DNA of 64,000 nt, taken from positions 8,670,681 through 8,734,680 of the forward strand of contig JAVGWX010000001.1 of NCBI GenBank assembly GCA_036924085.1, read 5' to 3'. The position numbers were made by a program, and so were the translations under genes. Below the pieces are notes generated by a model that was not told the DNA's origin, searched no databases, and saw only the letters and a program-made list of their open reading frames with translations. This DNA is from Ariolimax columbianus. Lineage: Eukaryota > Mollusca > Gastropoda > Stylommatophora > Arionidae. This document shows positions 34,840 to 46,585 of this stretch, piece after piece. Positions within the stretch are counted from its first letter, which is position 1; every line of letters begins with the position of its first letter.

Positions 34840-36110
34840 AGAGGAGGCCGTATCACAGGACATGAGAGACGCCAACATGATCACCCTTATCAGGGCATTC
34901 GACCTGGTAAACAGAGGGGGTCTTTTTAAAGTATTGTTTAAAGTTGGCTACCCACCTAAACTACAGAATACGATTAGGTCTTTCACGTGGGCATGAAAGG
35001 TACATTGCTGCATGACGGTTAGGAATCTAAGGCCTTCGTCATTAACAGAGGAGTTAAACAAGTTTGTGTCCTGGCTCCCACTATATTCGGCATTTTCTTT
35101 GTCAATGTGCTTAAACACGCCTTTGGAACTGCCACAGATGGAGTCTTTCTACATGCTAGGTCAGATGGGAGACTATTAAACCTAACCAGACTGTGAGCAA
35201 AAAGTAAGAGAATGAAGACCGTCATTCAGAATATGCTCTTTGCAGACGATGCTGTCCTGGTCGCCCACGCGGAAGCCGAGTTATCTATCCTTATTAATAG
35301 GTTGGCAAAATCTTGTCATCTGTTTGGACTCACCATCAGCATACACAAAATAGAAGTGATGACCCAGGATGCAGAATCCATGCATTGTTTTAAACGATAC
35401 AAATCTGGAAGTAGTAAATCACTTTAACTACGTCGGATATATCATCACCGACAGCCTTTCACTGGACGTGGAGCTGCAGATGCGATTAGGAATGGCCTCA
35501 TCAACACTTACCAGGCTTTCACAGAGAGTGTGGAGTAACATCATGCTGACCATCTCCACACAGGTTACTGTATACAGATCCTGTGTTATTAGTAACCTGC
35601 TCTATGGCAGAGAAACATGGACTCCGTATGTCTCTCGTGAAAAAAGGCTAAATGCTATTCATATGCGCTGCCTGAAACGCACACTTTGAATTTCATTGAG
35701 GGACAGAGTGATTAACAGCGGCTTGTTAGATCGTGCAAAACTAGCCAGTTTAGTTACAATCCTTTGCCAGTGCCGTTTGCGGTGGCTTGGTCACGTGTAC
35801 AGAGTGGAGAATGGGCGAATACTAAAATATATCCTATATGAAGAGTTTACAATGGGGAAGCGTAAAATAATTAGAACTTTCCTCCGCTACAAAGATGTTT
35901 GCAAGCGTGCCTGAAGGCGTTGGATACGAAACCATGCAACTGGGATGAGCCTGCCAAAGACAGATCTGGTTGGAGGCGGGCTTTTTCTACAGGTAGGGGA
36001 AGACAAGATGTGTCAATATGCAGACTCCAAACGTGTGCGGCAAAAGTAAGGGCAACAACGCACTGCCCCCTCCTTAGCATGAAGTCCACTGTCTCTCGAG
36101 ACTGACATGA
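34840..36110 (+). mobile_element. RTE-like LINE pseudogene (second RTE subfamily)
   Basis: The plus strand reads FDLVNRGGLFKVLFKVGYPP, NRGVKQVCVLAPTIFGIFFV, RMKTVIQNMLFADDAVLVAH, HLFGLTISIHKIEVM, NHFNYVGYIITDSLSLDVEL, VYRSCVISNLLYGRETWTPY, RRLRWLGHVYR-like CRLRWLGHVYRVENGRI, RYKDVCKRALKALDTKPCNW and DRSGWRRAF. Catalytic FADD is intact, but at least three frame changes separate the blocks. The 5' endonuclease half is missing. Confidence 0.8.
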
Positions 36111-37378
36111 TGCCAATCAATATACATTAATTGTTTGAGGTGTGGTTATTGTGACATACAGTTGATTTTTCAAAACTTACATTGATATCAATTTCAAAAT
36201 GAGTTTGAAGTGTACATTTATAACAATGCAGAAGGTTACCGTTTTACTATAACAGTTCTTCGGCAGGGAATCTAGGATGGGTCATTTATATTGCGATATT
36301 CATGACCAGAGAAACGAACGCAATTGGCGTTTGGTCTAGATAGATTATCCTTTTACCGTTGGATTGGACAAATAATGAAGGAAAAGGATATTGGACGATT
36401 TTGGCAGAGATGTCATAAAACGGGAGATATTGAAACTGTTGACGAAAAAATCTTGTTACTCTCTGGAAACTAAAATTAATATTAGAGCTTGTTTGGGATA
36501 AAGTCAAAGGACAGGTTGCCTAACAGAACAGGACAATAAAAATGTGTGATGTTGAAGTGCTGACACCTGAGCACCTTTTTAAAAATAGACATTCAATTCT
36601 GGAAGAAATGTGATGAACATGTGCTCTGGGAAGAAGTACCGTACTGGCAAAGAGATGGATTACAATTTGTTCAGCCATTTACAATTATCAATCTCTTTGA
36701 TTCGACAGATTCGGATGATTAATATAATCTTTTTGTGGACATACTGATAGGCAGACTTGAGAGAATTAGAGTTTGTTTATCAAAACAATTAGGTTTACAT
36801 ACAACAGCAACAAATACATTGCAATATTCAAATTTGACACAACATAAAATTAGCTGCGCAGTTGATACAACCGTACGCGTCTAAGGTTGATCGAATGGCT
36901 GTACTAACTGTTGCATATTGGTGCCATTTTTACGATTGTACATAAAGGGAAATACAAACAATCAACCGATCTATCAAGACATTTAGGAGATACGCCTTTG
37001 AACAAAATGCTGATAAATTAAGCTGCGTATTGTAAAATCTTAAATTTAATGTCATTTCTTAGCAATGATACTGAAAGGTCAAAAGAATTCGCCGATGTGC
37101 AAATGTATAAACATATATGGACTAAACAAAATCAATGTCTTAGCGTCATAGATATTCCAAGGCTGCATGCGAAAAATCATTTGGATCTGACATTCAGTTC
37201 AGTAGAAAATTGCTTCGGACCTTGTTCATGAATTAAAAGACTTATTATATTATAAGCAGCGATTTGCCTCTGTACGTGTCGCAGTTTTTGTTGTCGCCCA
37301 GTGAATTACAAAAATACCACGATTATAGTTTGCCTGGTACTTGTCTGTTTTTCCCCACCTTTATATTCTATATATGTA

Positions 37379-37379
<1 letters not shown>
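36111..37379. other. no gene recognised
   Basis: About 1.3 kb of AT-rich sequence. Frames up to 73 codons have no recognisable content. Confidence 0.4.

Positions 37380-37450
<71 letters not shown>
37380..37450. repeat. (TA)n microsatellite
   Basis: About 35 TA dinucleotides run directly into the left duplication of the adjoining SINE. Confidence 0.95.
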
Positions 37451-37451
<1 letters not shown>

Positions 37452-37453
37452 TA

Positions 37454-37728
37454 TAGAGAGCCGCGTATCGCAGTGGTTAGCGTTCTGGCTTCGCATCTGA
37501 GTGGTCCTGGGTTAATTCCTCATTTTTGAGACGGGATTGGTTTTTCATACCGCAATGGCTCCTAGGTCGATCCAGTCTTAAATGGATACAAGTTCAGTCC
37601 GGGAAGTAAAGGCGGACGGCGTGATGCTGACCACACCATCCACTGTGTCGTTTGTTACAAAACAATGTGAGCTTACCATCATATTTCCTATCCTACTCTC
37701 GGCGTGACGGGATCTAATTTACTTTTTA
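37454..37728 (+). mobile_element. tRNA-derived SINE inserted in a TA tract
   Basis: The head has an A box in tatcgcagtggttagcgttc (37466-37485) and a B-box position at gggttaattcc (37509-37519), where the usual CG has become AA. The body includes aaaggcggacggcgtgatgc. Flanks atatatattcta at 37442-37453 and 37729-37740 form a 12-bp duplication, although the TA-rich context lowers its specificity. Its 275-bp length equals that of the SINE at 20286-20560, but the bodies differ. Confidence 0.75.
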
Positions 37729-37794
37729 ATATATATTCTAGTAGGTGCTTTTAAATAATTTATCAATTTACATTGTATTGATTTGTATTCTCTT

Positions 37795-37832
37795 CATTTC
37801 TCTTTCTATCTCTGTCTCTGTCTCTCTCTCTA

Positions 37833-37867
<35 letters not shown>

Positions 37868-37900
37868 GTATTTATATATATATATATATACATATATAAA
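37795..37900. repeat. TC and TA microsatellites
   Basis: (TCTC)n with TCTG steps is followed by (TA)n. Confidence 0.9.
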
Positions 37901-38037
37901 TATATATGCCAATTTGTTTGTCTGTCTATCTATCTATTTATCTGTATATCGTCCTATCTCTCTCTCATTATATCGTTCTGTCAGACTGTCGGTCAATCGC
38001 CCGGCTGGTCCGTCGGTCGGTCGGTCTGTCAGTCTGT

Positions 38038-38039
38038 GG

Positions 38040-38130
<91 letters not shown>

Positions 38131-38299
38131 CATCCATCCATCCATCCATCCATCCATCCATCCATCCATCCATCCATCCATCCATCCATCCATCCATCCA
38201 TCCATCCATCCATCCATCCATCCATCCATCCATCCATCCATCCATCCATCCATCCATCCATCCATCCATCCATCCATCCATCCATCCATCCATCCATCC

Positions 38300-38380
<81 letters not shown>
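38038..38380. repeat. Symmetric TATC-CATC-TATC tetranucleotide array
   Basis: (TATC) of about 23 repeats (38038-38130) is followed by (CATC) of about 42 (38131-38300) and (TATC) of about 20 (38301-38380). The phase is kept throughout. All three plus frames are open (Ile-Tyr-Leu-Ser and His-Pro-Ser-Ile), which is a repeat artefact. Confidence 0.97.
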
Positions 38381-38437
38381 CATGCCTAGCTGCCTACCTG
38401 CATGCCTGCCTGTCTGCCAGTCTGGCGGTCTGTGCAT

Positions 38438-38760
38438 GTGTGTTGTGAGTGTATTGTTTGTTTGAGTGTCTGTATTATGTGAATGTATTGTTTGTGTGAG
38501 TAGTTGTGTGATGTGAATGTGTTGTTTGTGTGAATCTTGTATGATGTAAATGCATTGTTTGTGTGAGTGTTAGTGTTTGTGTGATGTGATTGTATTGTTT
38601 GTGCGGGTTTTGTATGATGTGAACGCATTGTTTGTGTAAGTGTTAGTGTTTGTGTGATGTGAGTGTTTTGTTTGTGTGAGTGCCTGTGGTATGTGAATGT
38701 ATTGTTTGTGTGAGTATTTGCCTTATGTGAGTGTATTGTTTATGTGGGTTTATGTATTAT
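38438..38760. repeat. Degenerate TG-rich minisatellite, about 35 bp
   Basis: Roughly nine units carry gtgaatgtattgtttgtgtg and variable spacers. Confidence 0.75.
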
Positions 38761-38884
38761 ATTTTGCCTCTTAAACCCTTTCATTTTGCTGGACTGAACT
38801 TATCAATACCTTCCAGTGTAGGTCTCAATATTAAAGTCATCTTAATAATTTGATGTACACAAACAGAGCTTCCATGTTTCGTGT

Positions 38885-39470
38885 GTTAGTGTTCTGTCAT
38901 ATTGAAGATATGATTAGTGTTTTTTTTCATATTGAAGACATAATTAGTTTAGTGTCCTGTCATGTTTAAGACATGATTAGTGTTCTGTCATGCTGAAGAC
39001 ATTCTTAGTTTAGTGTTCTGTCATGTTTAAGACATGATTAGTTTAGTTTCCTGTCATGTTTAAGACATAATTAGTGTTCTGTCATGTTTAAGACATGATT
39101 AGTGTTCTGTCATGTTTAAGACCTGATTAGTGTTCTGTCATGTTTAAGACATGATTAGTTTAGTGTACTATCATGTTTAAGACATGATTAGTGTTCTGTC
39201 ATGTTTAAGACATGATTAGTTTAGTGCCCTGTCATGTTAAAGACATGATTAGTGTTCTGTCATGCTGAAAACACTTTTAGTTTAGTGTTCTGTCATGTTT
39301 AAGACATGATTAGTGTTCTGTCATGTTTAAGACATGATTGGTGTTCTGTCATATTTAAGACATGATTAGTTTAGTGTCCTGTCATGTTTAAGACATAATT
39401 AGTGTTCTGTCATGCTGAAGACACTTTTAGTTTAGTGTCCTGTCATGTTGAAGACATGCGTGAACATTCT
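38885..39470. repeat. 28/33-bp minisatellite, about 19 copies
   Basis: The core is gtgttctgtcatgtttaaga followed by catgatta. Some units carry an extra tttag, giving 33 bp, and some have tgctgaagac instead of tgtttaagac. Confidence 0.9.
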
Positions 39471-39829
39471 ATAAACAAACAAAAAACAGTCAGACGTAGT
39501 GACAGAAGGTGATAGTATAGTAGAATTGAAATAACGTATGGCTGCTGTGCCAATGATCACAAAAAACAGGAATTTGTTTCGCTCGAAAAACATCATGTTT
39601 CACCATAAAGGGAAGCTAAGTAACAGACAGCCTGGGTTCGAACTACTGACCTCCAAATAAAAAAACGACATTGAATAAAAAATAAATGAATTAAGAAATA
39701 CAGCCAGCTTAGCACCCAATGTAGAGGGTTTAATTTCTGGGGCAGATCTATAGACTAATACCGATCTGAGATACGATGTCAATTACTTGACAATGTGAGG
39801 GCACTGTGCAGTGGGAACAGGAATGGGGT

Positions 39830-40550
39830 GGGAACAAAGGACTGAATTACGGAAGATTGTTCAACCACCAAGGGTGTGCGCCAGGGATGTGTCGTGTCCT
39901 CGTGTTTTTTCAATATTTATGTGGACACAAATTGTGTTAGAGGCATATCAGGCTGCGTTCCACGATCCAGTTTATAATTCCACATATGAAATGTTATTCG
40001 CAGATGACCAATGCCTCTCGTGTACAGTCAAACAGAAACTCTAAAATCACTTGGCCGTGTTGGACAACCTGTGGTAAGTACGGTATGGGTTTCAGCACGG
40101 CTAAGACGACAACTCTGAAGGTGGACAGAACGCTCGGTTCGCTTAACTTGAGCATTCAGAACGTGGCTCTAAATCAGGCTCAGAAGATCAGGTACATAGG
40201 CAGCATTTTCTTAGAAGACGGCAGACGCGACAGAGAGATTGAGACCAGATGCTAGAAAGCAGCAGCCATGACAGAGAGATTGAGACCAGATTCCAGAAAG
40301 CAGCAGACGCGACAGAAAAATTGAGACCAGATGCCAGAAAGCAGCAGACATGACATCAGCTGGTGCCGCTGCTTAAACATCGTCACATTAGTTAAGCAAC
40401 ACAGCAGCCACTGAAACATAGCATCTTCTTAACAATTATGTGCTACCTGAAGCAACCGTGGACCATGCCCAAGGCTCGAGATAGTGAAGTCTCTGTCAGC
40501 AAAATGAAATATCAGCTAATGACCTCTGCCGTATCTAGGAGAGAGATTGT
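39830..40550 (+). mobile_element. RTE-like LINE RT fragment with internal minisatellite
   Basis: In order on plus: GVRQGCVVSSCFFNIYVDT (from a frame at 39870), MLFADDQCL, GKYGMGFSTAKTTTLKVDR, LNQAQKIRYIGSIFLEDGRR, DREIETRC, the 41-bp repeats, then QLVPLLKHRHIS, HSIFLTIMCYLKQPWTMPKA and KMKYQLMTSAVSRRE. It is the same family as 27500-28131 and 33175-34262. FADD is intact, but frameshifts separate the blocks. It meets a minus-strand LINE relic at about 40560. Confidence 0.8.
40218..40350. repeat. 41-bp minisatellite from the EIETRCQK coding segment
   Basis: Three and a half copies of gacagagagattgagaccag plus agatgctagaaagcagca-type sequence are present. The unit encodes REIETRCQKAA, a single-copy motif of this LINE family. 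The 41-bp period breaks frame. Confidence 0.85.
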
Positions 40551-40574
40551 TCAGTTCCGTTCAGTTCATCCCGT

Positions 40575-41560
40575 AACCTATCAGGTCGCCGGGGCACACT
40601 TGAAGACAATCCCACACGATATATCTCTGTCTGCTGTTGCCAGTCGTGCCTCACCGGGACGAAGGTTTGTCCACTCAGCGACGGTGTCTGTCCAACTCTT
40701 CCTCGGACCTCCTCGCCCTCTCTTTCCTAGTACGGAATCACGCGGTATCGAATTTGTAATTCCGCTGGACCTCGTGATGTACCCATACCAAGCCATCTTT
40801 GGCCTTTTGATAGCTGTGAACAGATCATCAAAAGACGTAATTCTGTTTTCCACTCTCCGTCGTATTTCTACGTTCGTGACAAGATCCTTATATGTAATAT
40901 TTAAGTCTTTTAAAGCACCTCACATTTCCATTACATGTATTCTATACTGGATATCCGTAGTAATGGACCAAGTCTCACAGGCATACACAAATATTGAGAG
41001 CACCAATGAGCGAATTAGTCTAACTTTTATGCTGAGGGCGAGCCGCTTATGCTGGCATTTGAGTTTCTGTGCTATTCTGGCAATTGTCTCAGGCTGCGAA
41101 CCCTCATCACTGACAAGAGATTCTGCTACTTGAACCAGTGTACAACTTTGAGTTCCTGACTATTTGCGTTTATCACGTATGTAAACCCATCCATGTTATT
41201 ATTAGTCATCAGTTTTGTTTTCTCTGCATTATTCTCCTTGCCATAGCTCTGTCCTGCTCTGTCAAATCTACTAATCAGCTCCTGGAATGCTGTGCCTACT
41301 AGACAATCTATATCATCTACAAATTGTAGGTTTGTAATCGTCTTATCATCTATTCTGACCGTACCAACATTGAGATTGAGGAACGATGAAATTCGCAAAA
41401 GGATCGGTACCATTCCATGTGCCAGATACATATCCATGCAGAAGATTCGCTGGTGCTCATCTCGTGAGAATGTCTCCTGATCCCCTTCCCTTGCGTGCTT
41501 ACAATACCTGATCGCTCGCCTTCTGGGCAATAGTGCGACCGAGGGGATGGTGGATAGACG
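40575..41560 (-). mobile_element. RTE-like LINE pseudogene (another subfamily)
   Basis: The minus strand reads VGTVRIDDKTITNLQFVDDI (catalytic FVDD for YADD), DCLVGTAFQELISRFDRA, KENNAEKTKLMTN, KLKCQHKRLALSIKVRLIRS, FVYACETWSIT, HVMEMWGALKDLNITYKDLV, RRVENRITSFDDLFTAIKR, MAWYGYITRSSG, GKRGRGGPRKSWTDTVAEW and TNLRPGEARLATADRD. Blocks are in the right order with few breaks. The 5' part is missing. Confidence 0.8.
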
Positions 41561-43627
41561 ACGTCAAGACGATTTTCCAGAGACACAGGTTGGTGACGTC
41601 TGAAGCGACGTTCCTGACCCAGGAGTAACGACTAAGCTCTACACGACGCCCATCAGGTACAAGTGGACAATTAACCAACAGTTGTTATAGAAAGACAAAA
41701 AAAAAATAGAAAGTCTTAAACGAGTTAGAAGTGCAAAATTAATTAAACTAAATCAGTGTCAGGTGGTTACGATTTGTTGGTTTTATCAAAATACATGTCA
41801 TCTTGCAAACAACAATACTGGAAGAAAAGGTGGAGAGCAGAGATGCCACAAGAAAACAACGCTTTAAGTGGAAGGATAACAAGAAAAGGCCAGCAACGAA
41901 AAGGCTGGCATATTGCACAATCAAGACACGAAACAAATTATGTTAAAGATTAATTGCATCCGACCGGCGATGTGGATATGGCAACATGACATCAACGGAA
42001 CTGAATGAAAACAATTATCATTCATACGAACACGGAATGAGGAAGGGAATATCTGGAGACTTTGAGTTGTAAACAAAACATGTTTGTTTGTGACAACAAT
42101 CACAAGACAAGAGTGCCATTCATAGTGAACAACAGAAAGAAAGAGAAGAAACGGACAACCCTGAATTCGAACTTTGGACCTCCTCCGGATGACGGATGCT
42201 CGCTGCTACAAGAGAGAGAGATGAGTTCAAAACTAGACCAGTGAGGCGCACTGAAAATGTGTCACATATTGGGCTAGTCGTTCGTCATTAAAAATCAAAT
42301 AAAGATCGATTTTAATTCAGACATATTTAAAGACTCAATAACCTTTCTATCATCAATCACACGCCATAATGGCATTAGGTGCTTGTGTCACAGGTAGACA
42401 AACAATGAACAATGATAATTTCAGTTAGGGAACACATTAATGAAGGGTATATGTAGAAACAGTATTGTTCATATCCACTTTATAGTATGTTGTTCGTTAT
42501 GTATGCCACTCGAGTGCATATAAACACGTGTTGTAGTCCTTGTCACGAACATACATTCTTTGTGCACGTTAAACACGCCAGAAGCAGCCTAAGCAAGACG
42601 GTATCAGTGAGTAGCAGTCCTGTATTACCATGGGAACGGCACGGATCAAGACAAATCAAGCCGTTGAGGGAATAATGGTAAACTGGTGTCACTTCAACGA
42701 CCATTTATTACATGATCGGCGCTGCCATCAATGGAGCACTGATCTTAAGACTGTTTGAACATGGAGGATCACGTGAGAGGACATGGTATGAGTGAGTATC
42801 ATACATGCCCTATGCCTTCTGTTGACATAAACTGAGCACTATGTGCTTGCTTTGAGTGCAGTGCTATTCTGTCTTGTCATATTTTCAATCCTTATGAACA
42901 ATGCAGCCCTCATTGTAGTTGACTCCTGACGGAACTCTGCGCCAAAGCAGATGATGAGCTAGCTAACATAATTAAAATCATATTTTTGAAAGGCATTTCC
43001 CAGACATGTTTTGAAGATTAAAGTGCCCCAGGTCGTTGCTTCTTTGTAACATCAAGGAAGAACATCGATTTTGCAAAACAGAAAGAGATCTTAGCGTCAA
43101 TATTAACATAAATGAAGTCAATTAACCGCACCACTTTCTTCCCTTCCGCCAGCCTGTCCCTAACCGCACCACTTTCTTCCCTTCCACCAGCCTGTCCATT
43201 GCATCTGGGCTGGCCGTCAGTTGACCCTAGTCTATGTATTCTTGTGTCCAGCGAGCACAGTTTTGCTACGTTTTCCTAGGAGGCCAGAGATATGTGTCGC
43301 AACCTTGACCAACCGGGTTGTCTGGTCGTCTTGATCATGGGCAGGATTGACATGACCTCGATTAGAAGGATTATGTAAGAGGTGTTTGCTGTGCTGTCAT
43401 TTTGATTACCCAATAATGGAAATTCAGTGTTGCATGTAAAAGCTGGCTGCATTAGACGACACGGATGAGTTTTCCAGTATTCATGCTTTTATTTCCAACA
43501 TTTTCCATTTTTTCGTAATTACCTCTGAGCCCCTTTCTCAAGAGGAATGAACAGGCTCACTACACCCGACAACTTATGTCGTACAAGGCGACTAAGAAGA
43601 GCTGCACATGGAGCTATCAATTTTGTT
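41561..43627. other. no gene recognised; possible SINE relic inside
   Basis: About 2 kb without a gene. A 35-bp direct repeat (accgcaccactttcttccc...) occurs at 43127 and 43162. See the separate entry for a tRNA-like segment at 42140-42250. Confidence 0.4.
42140..42250 (-). mobile_element. possible tRNA-derived SINE head
   Basis: On minus, cctcactggtctagttttga resembles an A box and gttcgaattc resembles a B box, with plausible spacing. I see no clear body, tail or duplication, so this is weak. Confidence 0.3.
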
Positions 43628-43698
43628 ATATAATCGCGGTGTCACAAAAACGTGCCACGATTTATTAGTGCCTACACAAACAGTGTCATAATGCAACA
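43628..43698. repeat. Left remnant of tgtcacaa/tagtgcc satellite
   Basis: ggtgtcacaaaaacgtgcca and the following attagtgcctacacaaacag share the vocabulary of the satellite at 46586-47165. This suggests that the 1.7-kb block 43699-45411 was inserted into it. Confidence 0.5.
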
Positions 43699-45411
43699 GA
43701 TCTTAGCTGTGTATATTTATTATGGATAGGATGTTAGATATGTTCTTTTGAAGTTAGAAAGGGTGCAAGCAGAGCATAGATAGTCAGTAGCAGTTTATTG
43801 TGTTTTATAGAATTAAACTAACAAGGTTAGCCACTACAGATGTACTCAAATCTCGACATCGGAATGCTTGAAATGCATAGGATTGGTTTTTAAGCCTCGC
43901 AGATGTTAAAACTACGTAACCTTGCATAATGCCTAGCCACCTAGACTCCTATTACAGCAGGATCGGTAGTGACGATTGCTATTCCGGTTTTTCGCAAATC
44001 TCGAGGAGAAAAAAACCTAAGTACGAGATCTGAAGAAAGCCGCTGATATAGCTAGCTAGCAGAGCCCATATCAGGATTATTCTAGAGTGCAAAGACAAGT
44101 CGAAATCATTCGGGTGCGAGATAGCGGAGAGACAAGAGGACATAATCAGTTGAGTGCGAGCATCGGGGAGAACCAGTCGACATTAGTCGGCATAGAGTAA
44201 CTATGAGAACAGGACTGTCTTGATAACGGTGAAGAGAAAGCAGATGGATTTTTGGAACTCAGAGAGAGAGAGAGGGAGAGAGAGAGAGAGAGAGAGAGGT
44301 TTTCACAGACAATCTTTCACCACCTCAGTCCAGATGTTCAGCAGCATATTAAAGAAAGGTAAAAAGTAATGAAATTGAGCGCATAAACTGCAGCGGTCAG
44401 CGACCCATAGCTGACTGCTAGCGTCAGGGTCAGCAAACCAGAGCTGCCAAAACCCTTCCACACCTCCACGCGGTGATCCTGGATAACAGGCTGCAATAGA
44501 GAAGGCTGTGTAAGTAAAAGGGATCGAAGAGTCAGGGTAGTCCGGTACTCAAAAATGCTTGCTGAAGTCGGATGTGTTGGACCGAAAGGTCCATGTATCG
44601 CAGTCAAGCTGTAAACTACGAAACAACGCATTCCGTTCTCTGAACTTCCGCTACTTGCAAAGCTTTTTTCAGGGCTTGGTAGTGGGAGATTGAGAGCGAA
44701 GAAAGAAGAAGAAGAAGAATGATATTGTTTTTTTTGCATAGCAAGTAGTAGAAACAGAAATGGTAGTGCGTCACGAGGGACAAACACGAGATAGACATCT
44801 TAGATTCTATTATTTGTATCCATAATCCATCGTCAAGCAGACGTATCTCAAGAAATCAGCGTCTTATGAGAATTATCTAAAGAATCAGCATCTTGGCAGA
44901 ATTATCCAAAACAATCCAGCGTCTAACTAGAAAAAGATTTGACTAGCACGGTGATCCAGCGCTTCATTGACCACTACAAGCCACCGTCGACTAGGAGAAT
45001 AGGACCATGGACGAATCACTTGGGTTACATAATAGACACGAATCTTCTATCATATGGAACTCCATATAACGGGTAGTCTATCAAGTAACAGTTCGTCTAT
45101 CAAGTTACAATTCGTCTATCAAGTTACAATTCGTCTATCAAGTAACGGTTCGTCTATGAAGTTGTAGTTCGTTATCAAGTTTCTTTTAATTTATTTTAGT
45201 TCATAATTTCTTACAGCCTGACAGGATTTGTTTTGAGTGAAGATTGGGGAGTCAGTTATGAACGTATAGAAATAAAGTATTTTTGTGTTTTATTTTCAAT
45301 TAGCGTCGTAGCTAATTTGTTTGAAATGAGAGTTTAGTTAGTGCAGAACCCTTGCACCATCTGCTACGGTAGGTCAGCCAGCTAGAGCTACTACAATAAC
45401 CAAGTGTCCCA
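43699..45411. other. Unidentified 1.7-kb block within satellite DNA
   Basis: It lies between two pieces of the same AT-rich satellite. It contains a GA microsatellite (44265-44300), a 19-bp tandem repeat (45072-45180) and an AATAAA at about 45271. Its minus-strand frame at 44338-44787 has no recognised domain. It could be a solo LTR or other insertion, but I found no clear terminal repeat or duplication. Confidence 0.35.
45072..45180. repeat. 19-bp tandem repeat, about 5-6 copies
   Basis: tctatcaagttacaattcg units carry small variants (taacagttcg, taacggttcg). Confidence 0.85.
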
Positions 45412-45433
45412 ACAATATAATGTCACAAAAAAT

Positions 45434-46585
45434 GGCCCCAATAATAATAGCTGTCCATCGTTGTCAATGAGGACCGCCGACATCAACCTTGTCACAGATT
45501 TCCCTGTTGGGTATGGGTACGCATGTAGCTGAACAGGCCAATGCGGCCACGAAAACATCTGCTACATATCGGACACACGAGGTTTGTAGAAGGTGATGGT
45601 GTTCCCGCTGTTCGGGATTTCCGGGTCTCGCGTCTGCTCTGGGGTTTCACAACACGGTCGTCTTCGTCGGTAGCTTCACCCGATTTGACTGCTCTTCTCC
45701 AATCAGATCTGTTTTGCGCAAGACATTCCCAGGTGTCGATGTCTATCTGGCAACTTTTTAGTGAGTCCGTCAGACCGTCTTTAAAACGTTTCTTTGGGCG
45801 CCTTCTCTCGCGGCATCCCTTTCTCAGCTCGCCGTAGAGACACTTTTTTGGCAGCTGCTCGTCTGACATACGGACGAGGTGTCCGGCCCATCCTAGTCGT
45901 GCTTTTTCTAGCAGTGCATGGATGCTGGGGATGTTAGCCCTCGAGAGAACCTCGATGTCAGTGATACGATCTTGCCATCGGATGTGGAATATTCGCCTCA
46001 GGCAACCTGTGTGGAAGTGGTTTAACCTCATTGCATGTCCAGAGTATACAATCCAGCTTTCGCAAGGGTATAGTAGGGTTGGAATGATGGTTGCACGGTA
46101 GACTTTGAGTTTGGTATTGACTCTGATGCCTGACGTGCCCAGACCATCAAGCGCATTCTACCAAAGGCTGTGCTGGTCCTTTCTATTCTGCTTGCTACCT
46201 CATCGTCTAGGCTGACAGATCTCGACAGTATGCTGTCCAGATATGTGAATTTGTCTACGACATTCAGCGTCTGCCCGCTGACTGTAGTCTCTGGTTTTGT
46301 GTACAGCATGCCTGGTGCTGGTTGGTACATGCCCTCTGTTTTTTTTTGCATTTGTGGTCAGATCAAAAGTTTCGCATGCGGCAGAGAACCGGTCCATTCC
46401 AACCTGCATGTTCAGTTCTGAGTTGCTCATTAGAGCGCAGTCGTCAGTAAATACAAGTTCCCTGATTATGTAGCAAGCTACTTTGGTTTTTGGCCTTCAT
46501 TCTGCTGGGATTGAGTAACTTGCCATCTGTGAGGTACTTTATGTGTATTCCAAGCTCCAATGATCTGAAGGCGTCTGTCATCAAT
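45434..46585 (-). mobile_element. RTE-like LINE with C2H2 finger tail, 18-bp TSD
   Basis: The minus strand reads DAFRSLELGIHIKYLTDGKL, DDCALMSNSELNMQVGMDRF, then FTYLDSILSRSVSLDDEVAS, RMRLMVWARQASES, TGCLRRIFHIRWQDRITDIE, EKARLGWAGHLVRMSDEQLP, DTWECLAQNRSDWRRAVKSG and a C-terminal zinc finger CPICSRCFRGRIGLFSYMRTH (in two parts). Its 3' end is a short ATT-type run. Flanks aatataatgtcacaaaaa at 45415-45432 and 46586-46603 are a perfect 18-bp target duplication. The frame 45492-46031 is still open for 179 codons. Upstream blocks are frameshifted, and the element is 5' truncated. Confidence 0.85.

Noticed and set aside
37745..38465. Ile/Ser/His/Pro-rich frames over 180 codons
   Set aside because: Direct translation of TATC and CATC tetranucleotides in all phases.
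44338..44787. 149-codon minus-strand frame as a gene
   Set aside because: Low-complexity Ser/Leu content, no recognisable motif, and it lies in a block inserted into satellite DNA.
43699..45411. Solo LTR of a retrovirus-like element
   Set aside because: AATAAA and position are suggestive, but no matching TG...CA termini or short duplication could be found.
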